A DNA stretch of 5,383 nucleotides from Pseudomonadota bacterium (GTDB taxonomy: Bacteria > Pseudomonadota > Alphaproteobacteria > Micropepsales > Micropepsaceae). The notes under the pieces are model-generated. The model did no database searches. It saw only the letters and a program-made list of their open reading frames with translations, and had not been told where the DNA came from. Numbering within the stretch: the stretch's first letter is position 1; each line of letters opens with the position of its first letter. The position numbers and the translations under genes are program-made. The stretch spans positions 1-5,383 of the forward strand of contig JAKAVI010000397.1 in assembly GCA_021817355.1 (NCBI GenBank), in the 5' to 3' direction. Of this stretch, positions 1-5,383 are shown piece by piece.

Positions 1-821
1 AAAAGGTGCTGCAAGACTATCTGGCGAAGCTTGCACAAAACGCTGCGCCGGGGGCCATGACCCTCCAATCGCCCCACGTCCGCATCATCACCGGACAGGA
101 ACTCGAAGACATGATGAAGGCGATCCAGCAACTGGCGCAGATCGGTGATCGCACCAAGGCGGCGCAGCTGCTCGCCTTGTTGCAGAATCTGCTTGAAAAC
201 ATGCAGGTAAGGACCGCCCAAGGTGCCGGAGGCGGCGGGCAATCCGCGGCGGGCAAGGCCGCTGCGGACGCCATCAAAAAGCTCGGCGATATCACCGGAC
301 GCCAGCGCGAACTGCTCGACAAGACCTATCGGTTGCGCCAGGGCGACAGCGCGCCTTCCGATGGCACACCGCAGGCACTGGCACTGGCGCAGACCCGGCT
401 CAAGCGCCAACTTGGCCAGGTGCTCGGAGGGCTCGGTTCAAGCCAGGCAAAAATACCCCTGAGCCTCAAGGATGCCGTTACGGCGATGGGTGAGGCTGCC
501 AAAGAGCTCTTCACGCGGCACCTTTACGGCGCCGGCACGGCGCAGAAGAAGGCCCTCGAGGACCTGCAGAAGGGCATCGCCAACCTTGCCAAACAGGCCG
601 GCTCCGGCATGGCGGGCGCCGCGGCAGAGAGCCAGGATCCCTTTGGCCGGCCGCAAGGCGCAAAGGGCACCATCAGCGGCGAAAACCTGCAGCTGCCAGA
701 CAAGTCAACGCTGAGACGTGCGCGCCAGATCCTGCAGGAGCTGCGCAAGCGGGCCGGCGAACGCGGGCGCTCAGAGGAAGAGCTCGACTATATCGAGCGC
801 CTGCTCAAGGAGTTTGATTGA
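1..821 (+). CDS. DUF4175 / TIGR02302 family protein, C-terminal part (5' end outside window)
   Basis: This is the C-terminal part of a large alphaproteobacterial protein of unknown function. The frame is open to the left edge, so the GTG at 6 is probably an internal Val codon and not the start. Numbering from that codon, the visible 271 residues are mostly helical and rich in Ala, Gln, Leu and Lys. They include an ELEDMMKAI segment (32-40), a Gly/Ala-rich linker (72-88), RELLDKTYRLRQGDS (101-115), a DPFGRP motif (211-216) and a terminal RRAR-IL-EL-KR block ending in DYIERLLKEF (238-270). The DPxGRP motif followed by a basic helix ending in (D/E)Y-ERLL is what I recognise as the end of TIGR02302 proteins. 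Known members are about 800-900 residues with N-terminal membrane helices, so most of the protein lies outside the window. In many relatives the gene follows lysA, which cannot be checked here. The stop TGA (819-821) lies inside the 3' end of the convergent SDR gene. The family call is fairly secure; the function is unknown. Confidence 0.85.
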   Translation, partial: KVLQDYLAKLAQNAAPGAMTLQSPHVRIITGQELEDMMKAIQQLAQIGDRTKAAQLLALLQNLLENMQVRTAQGAGGGGQSAAGKAAADAIKKLGDITGRQRELLDKTYRLRQGDSAPSDGTPQALALAQTRLKRQLGQVLGGLGSSQAKIPLSLKDAVTAMGEAAKELFTRHLYGAGTAQKKALEDLQKGIANLAKQAGSGMAGAAAESQDPFGRPQGAKGTISGENLQLPDKSTLRRARQILQELRKRAGERGRSEEELDYIERLLKEFD

Positions 822-1662
822 ACTCCGCGGCCTCTGGCATCAGCGCCTGAAGGATGGGAGCAAAGGCGCTCATCTGCTGCATGCCCGCCGGACCAAGCGT
901 CAGGCCGCCGTCAACAACAAGGGCCTGGCCCGTGACCCAGTCCGCACCGTCCGAGGCCAGGTAAAGCGCAGCCTCCGCGATATCGCGGGGCAAGCCCCCA
1001 CGACGGAGCGGTTGACTGTCGCTGGCCGCGCTCGCAATGGCCTCAAGTCGGGTATCGGCGAGCTGGCTGGGAAGGCCCAGCGCCGTGGCAAAGATGTTGG
1101 TGGCAATCAGGCCCGGACAAATACAATTGACCCTGATGCGGTGTTCTGCGAGCTGCACGGCCGCCACGGTGGTCATGTGGATGATCGCCGCCTTGGCAAT
1201 CGAATAGAGCACGGGGCCATAACCGGCGCTCAGACCCGCTACCGACGCGGTGGTGATAATGGCCCCGCCCGAGGCCCGTTTCAGTGCCGGCAACGCATGC
1301 TTGATGCCAAAAAGGGCGGCCCGCACATGCAGATGCATGACGCTGTCAAAGCTCCCGGCGCTGATCTGATCGACCGTTTCATTGGCACCGCCGGCACCGG
1401 CGTTGTTGAACATGCAGTCCAGCCCTCCGAACTCAGCTTCGGCGGCGGCGATGGCCGCCGCGATCTCAGCCTCATCAAGCACGTTGCAATGGACATATTT
1501 GATCCGTCCAGGTGCGCTCTCTTCCAGGCGCCGGCCGCGATCATCGGCGATATCCGCAGCAATGACCCGCGCCCCCTCGCGGGCAAAGAGTTCGGCCGTT
1601 CCCCGGCCAATGCCGCTTCCCGCCCCCGTAATCACCGCAACCTTGCCTTCAAGCCGTCCCAT
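805..1662 (-). CDS. SDR family NAD(P)-dependent oxidoreductase (classical short-chain dehydrogenase)
   Basis: This is a single-domain Rossmann-fold oxidoreductase of 285 residues, probably cytosolic, interconverting an alcohol and a ketone on an unidentified substrate. Visible motifs are the nucleotide-binding TGAGSGIG (12-19), an acidic Asp at the end of strand beta-2 (AAD, about 37; this favours NAD(H) over NADP(H)), NNAG (86-89), catalytic Ser140, and YSIAK with Tyr153 and Lys157. PG at 183-184 and VDGG at 250-253 are typical of the C-terminal half. The usual tetrad Asn before helix alpha-4 appears to be His112 (VMHLHVRAALFGIKHA). The ATG at 1662 is preferred over the in-frame TTG at 1668 because AAGGAGG lies 8 nt upstream of the ATG and only 2 nt from the TTG. 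The gene is divergent from dapE and convergent with the DUF4175 gene, overlapping it by 17 bp. No neighbour points to a substrate. The family is certain; the specificity is unknown. Confidence 0.93.
   Translation of the reverse strand: MGRLEGKVAVITGAGSGIGRGTAELFAREGARVIAADIADDRGRRLEESAPGRIKYVHCNVLDEAEIAAAIAAAEAEFGGLDCMFNNAGAGGANETVDQISAGSFDSVMHLHVRAALFGIKHALPALKRASGGAIITTASVAGLSAGYGPVLYSIAKAAIIHMTTVAAVQLAEHRIRVNCICPGLIATNIFATALGLPSQLADTRLEAIASAASDSQPLRRGGLPRDIAEAALYLASDGADWVTGQALVVDGGLTLGPAGMQQMSAFAPILQALMPEAAEFNQTP
809..826. terminator. Small perfect hairpin at the convergent DUF4175/SDR junction, possible weak bidirectional terminator
   Basis: GGAGTT (809-814) and AACTCC (821-826) form a perfect 6-bp stem around a 6-nt loop. 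A G-T pair (815/820) could extend the stem to 7 bp with a 4-nt loop. The hairpin covers the DUF4175 stop codon and the last codons of the SDR gene, which is where a shared terminator would sit. There is no T-tract after the stem on either strand, so it is not a canonical intrinsic terminator. It could be an RNA 3'-end stabiliser or chance. The inverted repeat is seen directly; the role is inferred. Confidence 0.3.
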
Positions 1663-1721
1663 CCTCAATTCCTCCTTCGCGCTGATTGACCCCTCGACCT
1701 CGCCCAGCCTAAATCGCAGCC
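1663..1721. promoter_or_regulatory. Divergent SDR/dapE intergenic region with a weak candidate dapE promoter
   Basis: This 59-bp gap separates two divergently transcribed genes and should hold or border promoters for both. For dapE, TTGACC (1686-1691) is a good -35-like hexamer. With a 17-bp spacer the -10 position is CTAAAT (1709-1714), which matches TATAAT at only 3 of 6 positions and lacks the important A at position 2; TAAATC one base further on is no better. A start point 7-8 nt downstream of CTAAAT would fall on or next to the dapE ATG. No purine-rich Shine-Dalgarno sequence precedes that ATG. I see no convincing promoter for the SDR gene, nor any clear operator palindrome. The TTGACC is seen directly; its use as a promoter is a guess. 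Confidence 0.35.
1671..1677 (-). promoter_or_regulatory. Shine-Dalgarno sequence of the SDR gene
   Basis: Read on the minus strand the sequence is AAGGAGG, a near-perfect anti-SD match, followed by 8 nt (AATTGAGG) and then the ATG at 1662. It decides the start codon, because the in-frame TTG at 1668 would be only 2 nt away. It is the strongest ribosome-binding site in the window. Confidence 0.85.
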
Positions 1722-2882
1722 ATGATCGATGCCATCTCTCTTGCCCAGGATCTGATCCGCTGCCCTTCGGTCACGCCCAAGGATGCGGGCGTCCTTGCCG
1801 TGCTGGAAAAGGCCCTCACCCCGCTCGGGTTTCACTGCCAGCGCCTGCGCTTCGAAGAAGACGGTACGGAGGGGGTGGACAATCTTTATGCCCGGCTGGG
1901 CACCACGCAGCCGAATTTTGGCTTTGCTGGCCATACCGATGTGGTTCCGGTGGGCGATCTTGCGGCCTGGACATCCGACCCCTTCGGCGCCGAGATCCGC
2001 GCCGGCATCCTTTATGGCCGCGGCGCCGCCGACATGAAATCGGCAATCGCCGCCTTTGTCGCCGCCTGCTCCCGCCTGCTTGACGGCGGCCGGCCAAACG
2101 GTTCGATCTCTCTGCTGATTACCGGCGATGAAGAGGGCGTGTCGATCAACGGCACGCGCAAGATGCTCACCTGGATGGGCGCGCAAGGAGAGCTGCTTGA
2201 TCATTGCCTCGTTGGCGAGCCCACGGCTTCGGTGCGTTCCGGCGACACCGTAAAAATCGGCAGACGTGGCTCGATGAACGTGTCCTTTACCGTGCGCGGA
2301 ATTCAGGGGCATACCGCCTACCCCCAGCGTGCCCTCAATCCCATTCCCATTCTGGCAACACTCGCAAGCGAGCTGGCCGGCGAGCCTCTGGACGCCGGCA
2401 CAGATCACTTTGAGCCTTCAACCCTCGTCTTCACGAGCTTTGATGTCGGCAACCCCGCCGGCAACGTCTCTCCGGCTCTGGCCCACGCCCGCTGCAATAT
2501 CCGCTTCAACGACCTGCACACCCCCCAGCAACTGGAACAGCGTCTGCGGGCACGGGCCGATGCCGTGGCAGCCCGGATGGGTGGACAGATCACGCTCGAA
2601 ACCCGCGTCAGCGGCGAGGCGTTCCTGACCAAGCCCGGAGCCTTTACCGCGCTCATCGCCCGCGCCGTGCGCACCATCACAGCCGAAGCGCCGCTGCTGT
2701 CAACCGGCGGCGGAACCTCCGACGCACGTTTCATCAAGGACATGTGCCCGGTGGCCGAACTCGGCCTTCCCGGCACCACCATGCACAAGGTCGACGAATG
2801 CATGCCGGTTCATGAGATCGCACAGCTGACGGATATCTACACGGCGCTGCTCAAGACCTATTTTGCCTCTCCTTCCCTATGA
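1722..2882 (+). CDS. dapE: Succinyl-diaminopimelate desuccinylase DapE
   Basis: DapE hydrolyses N-succinyl-LL-2,6-diaminopimelate to succinate and LL-diaminopimelate in the succinylase branch of DAP/lysine biosynthesis, supplying meso-DAP for peptidoglycan and lysine for protein. It is a cytosolic dizinc M20-family peptidase. The 386-residue length is normal. Visible metal-site elements are GHTDVVPVGD with His71 and Asp73, GRGAADMKS with bridging Asp104, GDEEG with Glu137 (general base) and Glu138 (ligand), GEPT with Glu166, and MHKVDE with His355. The substrate-side GGGTSDARFI (329-338) is the DapE form and separates it from ArgE and carboxypeptidases. The lid/dimerisation domain runs from about 180 to 290, with RRGSMN and GHTAYP at its start. 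The ATG at 1722 gives the family N-terminus (IDAISLAQDLIRCPSVTP), although no Shine-Dalgarno sequence is visible. The stop codon overlaps the murI start (ATGA), indicating co-transcription. Confidence 0.97.
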   Translation: MIDAISLAQDLIRCPSVTPKDAGVLAVLEKALTPLGFHCQRLRFEEDGTEGVDNLYARLGTTQPNFGFAGHTDVVPVGDLAAWTSDPFGAEIRAGILYGRGAADMKSAIAAFVAACSRLLDGGRPNGSISLLITGDEEGVSINGTRKMLTWMGAQGELLDHCLVGEPTASVRSGDTVKIGRRGSMNVSFTVRGIQGHTAYPQRALNPIPILATLASELAGEPLDAGTDHFEPSTLVFTSFDVGNPAGNVSPALAHARCNIRFNDLHTPQQLEQRLRARADAVAARMGGQITLETRVSGEAFLTKPGAFTALIARAVRTITAEAPLLSTGGGTSDARFIKDMCPVAELGLPGTTMHKVDECMPVHEIAQLTDIYTALLKTYFASPSL

Positions 2883-3682
2883 ACCAGGCCGCCATCGGCA
2901 TCTTCGATTCGGGTATGGGCGGGCTCACGGTGATGCGGGCCCTTAGCTTTGCGCTGCCCTCAGAACAATTTATCTATCTTGGTGACACCGCGCGCCTTCC
3001 CTACGGCACCAAGAGCGCCGTCACGGTGCGTCGCTACGCGATGCAGGCGGCGCGGGCCCTGGCGCAGCACAAGGTCAAGCTCATCGTGATCGCCTGCAAT
3101 ACCGCGAGCCTTGCGACGCGGGAGCTTGCCGAGAGCCTGGCCCCGCTTCCGGTTCTCGGAGTTATCGAGCCGGGAGCTGCTGCCGCCCTTGCCGTGGCAC
3201 CAGAGGGCCCCATCGCCGTCCTTGCCACCGAGGGGACGGTGAAGGACGGCGCCTATGCCCGCGTGATCGGCGCCAGCGTAGCGGTGGTGCAGCAGGCCTG
3301 TCCGCTCTTTGTCCCGCTGGCCGAGGAAGGTCTTACCGAGGGGGCGATCGCCGAGCTCGTGGTGCGCCGCTATCTCGAGCCTGTTCTTGGCATGCGCCCT
3401 GCACCAAGGGCTCTGCTGCTGGGTTGCACGCATTATCCGGTGCTGCGCCAGGTGATTGGCCGGATCGCCGGTCCTGAGCTTGCGCTCGTGGACAGCGCCC
3501 AGACCACTGCCGCCGCGGTGACGCAGCTGCTGGACCTGCGCCAGCTTCGGGCCGAACGCCGCGGGAAGCCTTCGCCACGCTTTCTTGTCACCGATGCCCC
3601 TGAGCGCTTCGCCCGCATTGGCCAGATATTTTTCGGCGAGGCGATCGATCCGGACCAGGTTGAGCTGATCGATCTTCAGTAG
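2879..3682 (+). CDS. murI: Glutamate racemase MurI
   Basis: MurI interconverts L- and D-glutamate without a cofactor, supplying the D-Glu that MurD adds as the second residue of the peptidoglycan stem peptide. It is a cytosolic Asp/Glu-racemase family enzyme with two pseudo-symmetric domains. The 267-residue length is typical. Visible motifs are [13 protein letters not shown] with Asp10 and Ser11, [14 protein letters not shown] (33-46), IACNTAS with catalytic Cys73, the VPLAEEG segment (about 145-151) carrying the conserved Glu, and [11 protein letters not shown] with the second catalytic Cys183 and His185. All catalytic residues are present. The ATG overlaps the dapE stop by 4 bp and lacks a purine-rich Shine-Dalgarno sequence (the bases before it are pyrimidine-rich), so translation probably depends on coupling to dapE. 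The 3' end overlaps the convergent truA gene by 7 bp. The closest alternatives, aspartate racemase or hydantoin racemase, do not fit these motifs. Confidence 0.97.
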   Translation: MNQAAIGIFDSGMGGLTVMRALSFALPSEQFIYLGDTARLPYGTKSAVTVRRYAMQAARALAQHKVKLIVIACNTASLATRELAESLAPLPVLGVIEPGAAAALAVAPEGPIAVLATEGTVKDGAYARVIGASVAVVQQACPLFVPLAEEGLTEGAIAELVVRRYLEPVLGMRPAPRALLLGCTHYPVLRQVIGRIAGPELALVDSAQTTAAAVTQLLDLRQLRAERRGKPSPRFLVTDAPERFARIGQIFFGEAIDPDQVELIDLQ

Positions 3683-4413
3683 TCGACGGCAACGAGATAA
3701 AGCCCGTCAGCCGGTGCCACCGGGCCACAGCGCTCGCGATTTGCGGCGGCAAGGGCCGCAGCCACATCCTTCGCCTTCCACTTGCCCTCGCCCACCAGCT
3801 TGAGGGTTCCCACCATCGAGCGCACCTGGTGGTGCAGGAACGAGCGTGCCGATGCCGCGATCCAGAGCTCATCGCCCTGCTCGGTCACTTCCAGGCGGTC
3901 CAGCGTTCGCACCGGCGACCTCGCCTGGCACTGTGCAGCGCGAAAGGTGGTAAAATCGTGCGTCCCGATGAGCGCTTGCGCCGCTTCGTGCATGGCTGTG
4001 CCATCAAGCCTGCGCGCGAGCTGCCAGGCCCGTCCGCGCTCGAGCGCGAGGGGCGCACGCCGGCACACGATGCGATAGCGGTAATGGCGGGCCCGGGCCC
4101 AGAACCGCGCATGAAAATCGTCCGCAACCCTTACGGCATCGAGGATCGCCACCGGAGCGGGCCGCAGGAAATGATTGAGCGCATCGCGCACCTTTGACGC
4201 GGCAAAGTCGCGCGCCAGATCAAAATGGGCGACCTGACCTAGAGCATGCACACCGGCATCGGTGCGGCCGGCCGCCGCCAGGCTGACTTGTTCTCCACTG
4301 AAGTTGAAGATCGCCGCTTCGATCGCGCCCTGCACGGAAGGGCCATTGTCCTGGCGCTGCCAGCCGCAAAATGGGCTCCCGTCATATTCGATGCGCAGGC
4401 AGTAGCGCGCCAT
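3676..4413 (-). CDS. truA: tRNA pseudouridine(38-40) synthase TruA
   Basis: TruA converts uridines 38, 39 and 40 in the tRNA anticodon arm to pseudouridine; it is a cytosolic dimer. The 245-residue length fits the family. Visible features are the N-terminal [18 protein letters not shown] (4-21), [14 protein letters not shown] with catalytic Asp52, RARHYRYRI (107-115) with the conserved Tyr, the [12 protein letters not shown] segment (191-202) and PADGLYL (234-240) near the end. The frame stays open 19 codons further upstream, but the ATG at 4413 gives the standard family N-terminus ([12 protein letters not shown]). It also overlaps the fmt stop by one base (TGATG), so I chose it. AAGGAG (minus strand, 4432-4427) lies 13 nt before the ATG, rather far, so reinitiation after fmt is likely. 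It is the last gene of the def-fmt-truA run and converges with murI. Confidence 0.97.
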   Translation of the reverse strand: MARYCLRIEYDGSPFCGWQRQDNGPSVQGAIEAAIFNFSGEQVSLAAAGRTDAGVHALGQVAHFDLARDFAASKVRDALNHFLRPAPVAILDAVRVADDFHARFWARARHYRYRIVCRRAPLALERGRAWQLARRLDGTAMHEAAQALIGTHDFTTFRAAQCQARSPVRTLDRLEVTEQGDELWIAASARSFLHHQVRSMVGTLKLVGEGKWKAKDVAAALAAANRERCGPVAPADGLYLVAVDY

Positions 4414-5330
4414 CAGCTGAGCCGTTCTCCTTGATGAAGGACAAAGCCCCGCAGCAGCTCCGCTGCGCAAAGCGGCGCGCGCCCGGCCCGCTGAACCCGC
4501 AGGAGCCGCAAGGCGCCCTCGCCACAGGCAACGGTCAAATCGCCATCGAGCACTTCACCGGGGACACCGCTGCGCGCGACGGGTTCGGCCAGGAGGATCT
4601 TCAGCCGCTCGCCACGCACCTCACACCAGGCCCCTGGCGCAGGCGACAGCGCCCGGATCAGGCAGTCCAGTTCGGCCGCCCGCCTGTTCCAGTCGATGCG
4701 CGTATCCTGCTTCTGGATTTTATGGGCGTAGCTGATCCCCTCAGCGGACTGCGGCTGGGCTGCAATGCTGCCGCGCTCCAGCGCGGCGAGGGCCCGCACC
4801 ATCAGATCGGCGCCAAGCCGGGCCAGCTCGTCATGCAATTCGCCAAACGTCTTGCGGCCGATTGTCGTGCGCTCGGACATCAGAACAGGACCGGTATCGA
4901 GGCCCTCGTCCATGCGCATCACCATGACCCCGGTCTGCGTGTCGCAGGCCATGATCGCCCGCTGCAGGGGCGCCGCGCCGCGCCAGCGTGGCAACAGCGA
5001 ACCATGAAGATTGAAGCAGCCGAGGCGCGGCGCCTCGAGTATGGCCCTGGGCAGCAAGAGGCCATAGGCGACCACCACGGCCGCATCGAGACCAAGCGCT
5101 GAAAAGGCCTCTTGCTCGGCCACGCCCTTGAGAACGGCGGGGGTTCGCACCTCAAGACCATGGCGCGCCGCAAGCCTTGCCACCGCAGAGGGCTCCGCCT
5201 GCAGCCCCCGCCCCTTGGGGCGCGGCGGCTGCGAATAGACGGCAGCAATGTCATGACCCCGCGCCAGGAGCTCAGCGAGCGTTGGCGTGGCAAAATCGGG
5301 CGTGCCCATGAAGGCAAGACGCAAGGCCAT
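4413..5330 (-). CDS. fmt: Methionyl-tRNA formyltransferase Fmt
   Basis: Fmt transfers a formyl group from 10-formyl-tetrahydrofolate to the amino group of Met on initiator tRNA, giving the fMet-tRNA used to start translation. The 305-residue length is normal. The N-terminal Rossmann-like formyltransferase domain starts with [12 protein letters not shown] (3-14) and contains the tRNA-contacting loop region around [10 protein letters not shown] (33-42). [19 protein letters not shown] (105-123) has catalytic Asn107 and His109, and [11 protein letters not shown] (140-150) has catalytic Asp145. [11 protein letters not shown] (204-214) leads into the C-terminal tRNA-binding OB domain (about 205-305). 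The ATG at 5330 is right for the family. AAAAAGG (minus strand, 5346-5340) lies 9 nt upstream as a moderate Shine-Dalgarno sequence. The gene begins one base after the stop of the preceding, probably def, gene and overlaps truA by one base. Confidence 0.97.
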   Translation of the reverse strand: MALRLAFMGTPDFATPTLAELLARGHDIAAVYSQPPRPKGRGLQAEPSAVARLAARHGLEVRTPAVLKGVAEQEAFSALGLDAAVVVAYGLLLPRAILEAPRLGCFNLHGSLLPRWRGAAPLQRAIMACDTQTGVMVMRMDEGLDTGPVLMSERTTIGRKTFGELHDELARLGADLMVRALAALERGSIAAQPQSAEGISYAHKIQKQDTRIDWNRRAAELDCLIRALSPAPGAWCEVRGERLKILLAEPVARSGVPGEVLDGDLTVACGEGALRLLRVQRAGRAPLCAAELLRGFVLHQGERLS

Positions 5331-5331
5331 C

Positions 5332-5383
5332 TCAGCCGGCCTTTTTCAGCTTCTTTGCTTTGGCAAGCTTCTTGAGCGCCATC
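5332..5383 (-). CDS. def: 3' end of the gene upstream of fmt, probably peptide deformylase (def), partial
   Basis: Only the last 16 codons are in the window, ending in TGA at 5334-5332. They read MALKKLAKAKKLKKAG, and the Met is almost certainly internal. There are too few residues to see any catalytic motif (the deformylase motifs I-III lie further upstream in the gene). Two things support def. In many alphaproteobacteria def lies directly upstream of fmt and truA in one operon. Alphaproteobacterial Def proteins also often end in a Lys/Arg-rich helix following the HEFDHL region. The gap to fmt is one base (TGAGATG), so the genes must be co-transcribed. The short stretch contains AAGAAGCT twice, giving the KKL-KKL pattern. 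Def removes the N-formyl group that Fmt adds. The assignment rests on context and remains tentative. Confidence 0.6.
   Translation of the reverse strand, partial: MALKKLAKAKKLKKAG

Noticed and set aside
1663..1668. TTG at 1668 as the SDR start
   Set aside because: The AAGGAGG would be only 2 nt away, against 8 nt for the ATG at 1662.
718..1689. A 323-codon plus-strand open frame lying antisense to, and longer than, the SDR gene
   Set aside because: It covers a gene with clear SDR motifs, its translation is rich in Arg, Gly and His with no recognisable domain, and no start context supports it. Long antisense frames are common opposite high-GC genes.
1665..2408. A 247-codon minus-strand open frame antisense to dapE
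   Set aside because: dapE is unambiguous. The antisense product is low-complexity and its end runs into the SDR promoter/RBS region.
3643..3674. Two GATCGATC palindromes 24 bp apart near the murI 3' end, possible hairpin or protein-binding pair
   Set aside because: Both lie in coding sequence and largely encode the Ile-Asp pairs of murI. The possible stem is 8 bp with a 16-nt loop and no T-tract. Chance is the simpler explanation.
4414..4470. An upstream extension of truA by 19 codons
   Set aside because: The extension lies within fmt and has no family similarity. The ATG at 4413 gives the standard TruA N-terminus and a TGATG coupling with fmt.
4371..5102. A 243-codon plus-strand open frame antisense to fmt
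   Set aside because: fmt has complete catalytic motifs on the other strand. The antisense translation has no family resemblance and is explained by GC-rich codon bias.
1..5383. Mobile elements, CRISPR arrays, tRNA genes, toxin-antitoxin or defence genes
   Set aside because: I found no terminal inverted repeats, direct-repeat arrays, cloverleaf sequence or relevant protein motifs. Nearly every base is explained by recognised genes.

Overview
This window carries chromosomal housekeeping genes of a high-GC alphaproteobacterium. The taxonomic hint is the protein at the left end, whose C-terminus matches the TIGR02302/DUF4175 family, which I know essentially from Alphaproteobacteria. The def-fmt-truA block at the right end, and dapE as its close neighbour, also fit that class. 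I cannot resolve order or genus.

Layout, left to right. (1) 1-821, plus strand: the 3' part of a DUF4175 protein, cut by the window edge. (2) 805-1662, minus strand: a complete short-chain dehydrogenase/reductase (SDR) that converges on the DUF4175 gene, with the two 3' ends overlapping by 17 bp. (3) 1663-1721: a 59-bp divergent intergenic region, the only real non-coding gap here. (4) 1722-2882 and 2879-3682, plus strand: dapE and murI, joined by a 4-bp ATGA overlap. (5) 3676-4413, 4413-5330 and 5332-5383, minus strand: truA, fmt and the last codons of an upstream gene that is most likely def, transcribed in the order def-fmt-truA. murI and truA converge with a 7-bp overlap. No stretch longer than 59 bp lacks a gene.

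Functionally there are two core modules. dapE (the succinyl-DAP to LL-DAP step) and murI (L-Glu to D-Glu) supply the precursors of residues 3 and 2 of the peptidoglycan stem peptide, and DapE also feeds lysine synthesis. def and fmt act at opposite ends of the formyl-methionine cycle of translation initiation, and truA makes pseudouridines in the tRNA anticodon arm. The SDR is the accessory-looking member. Its substrate is unknown, and it sits between two genes (DUF4175 and dapE) of a neighbourhood otherwise devoted to DAP/lysine and cell-wall functions.

I saw no mobile element, CRISPR array, tRNA or rRNA gene, toxin-antitoxin pair, defence gene or recognisable new system. All complete genes look intact and of normal length. 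The points worth a second look are modest: gene ends packed together at both convergent junctions, a small hairpin at one of them, a dapE start with no visible Shine-Dalgarno sequence, an SDR whose usual active-site Asn is a His, and dapE oriented opposite to the truA operon.
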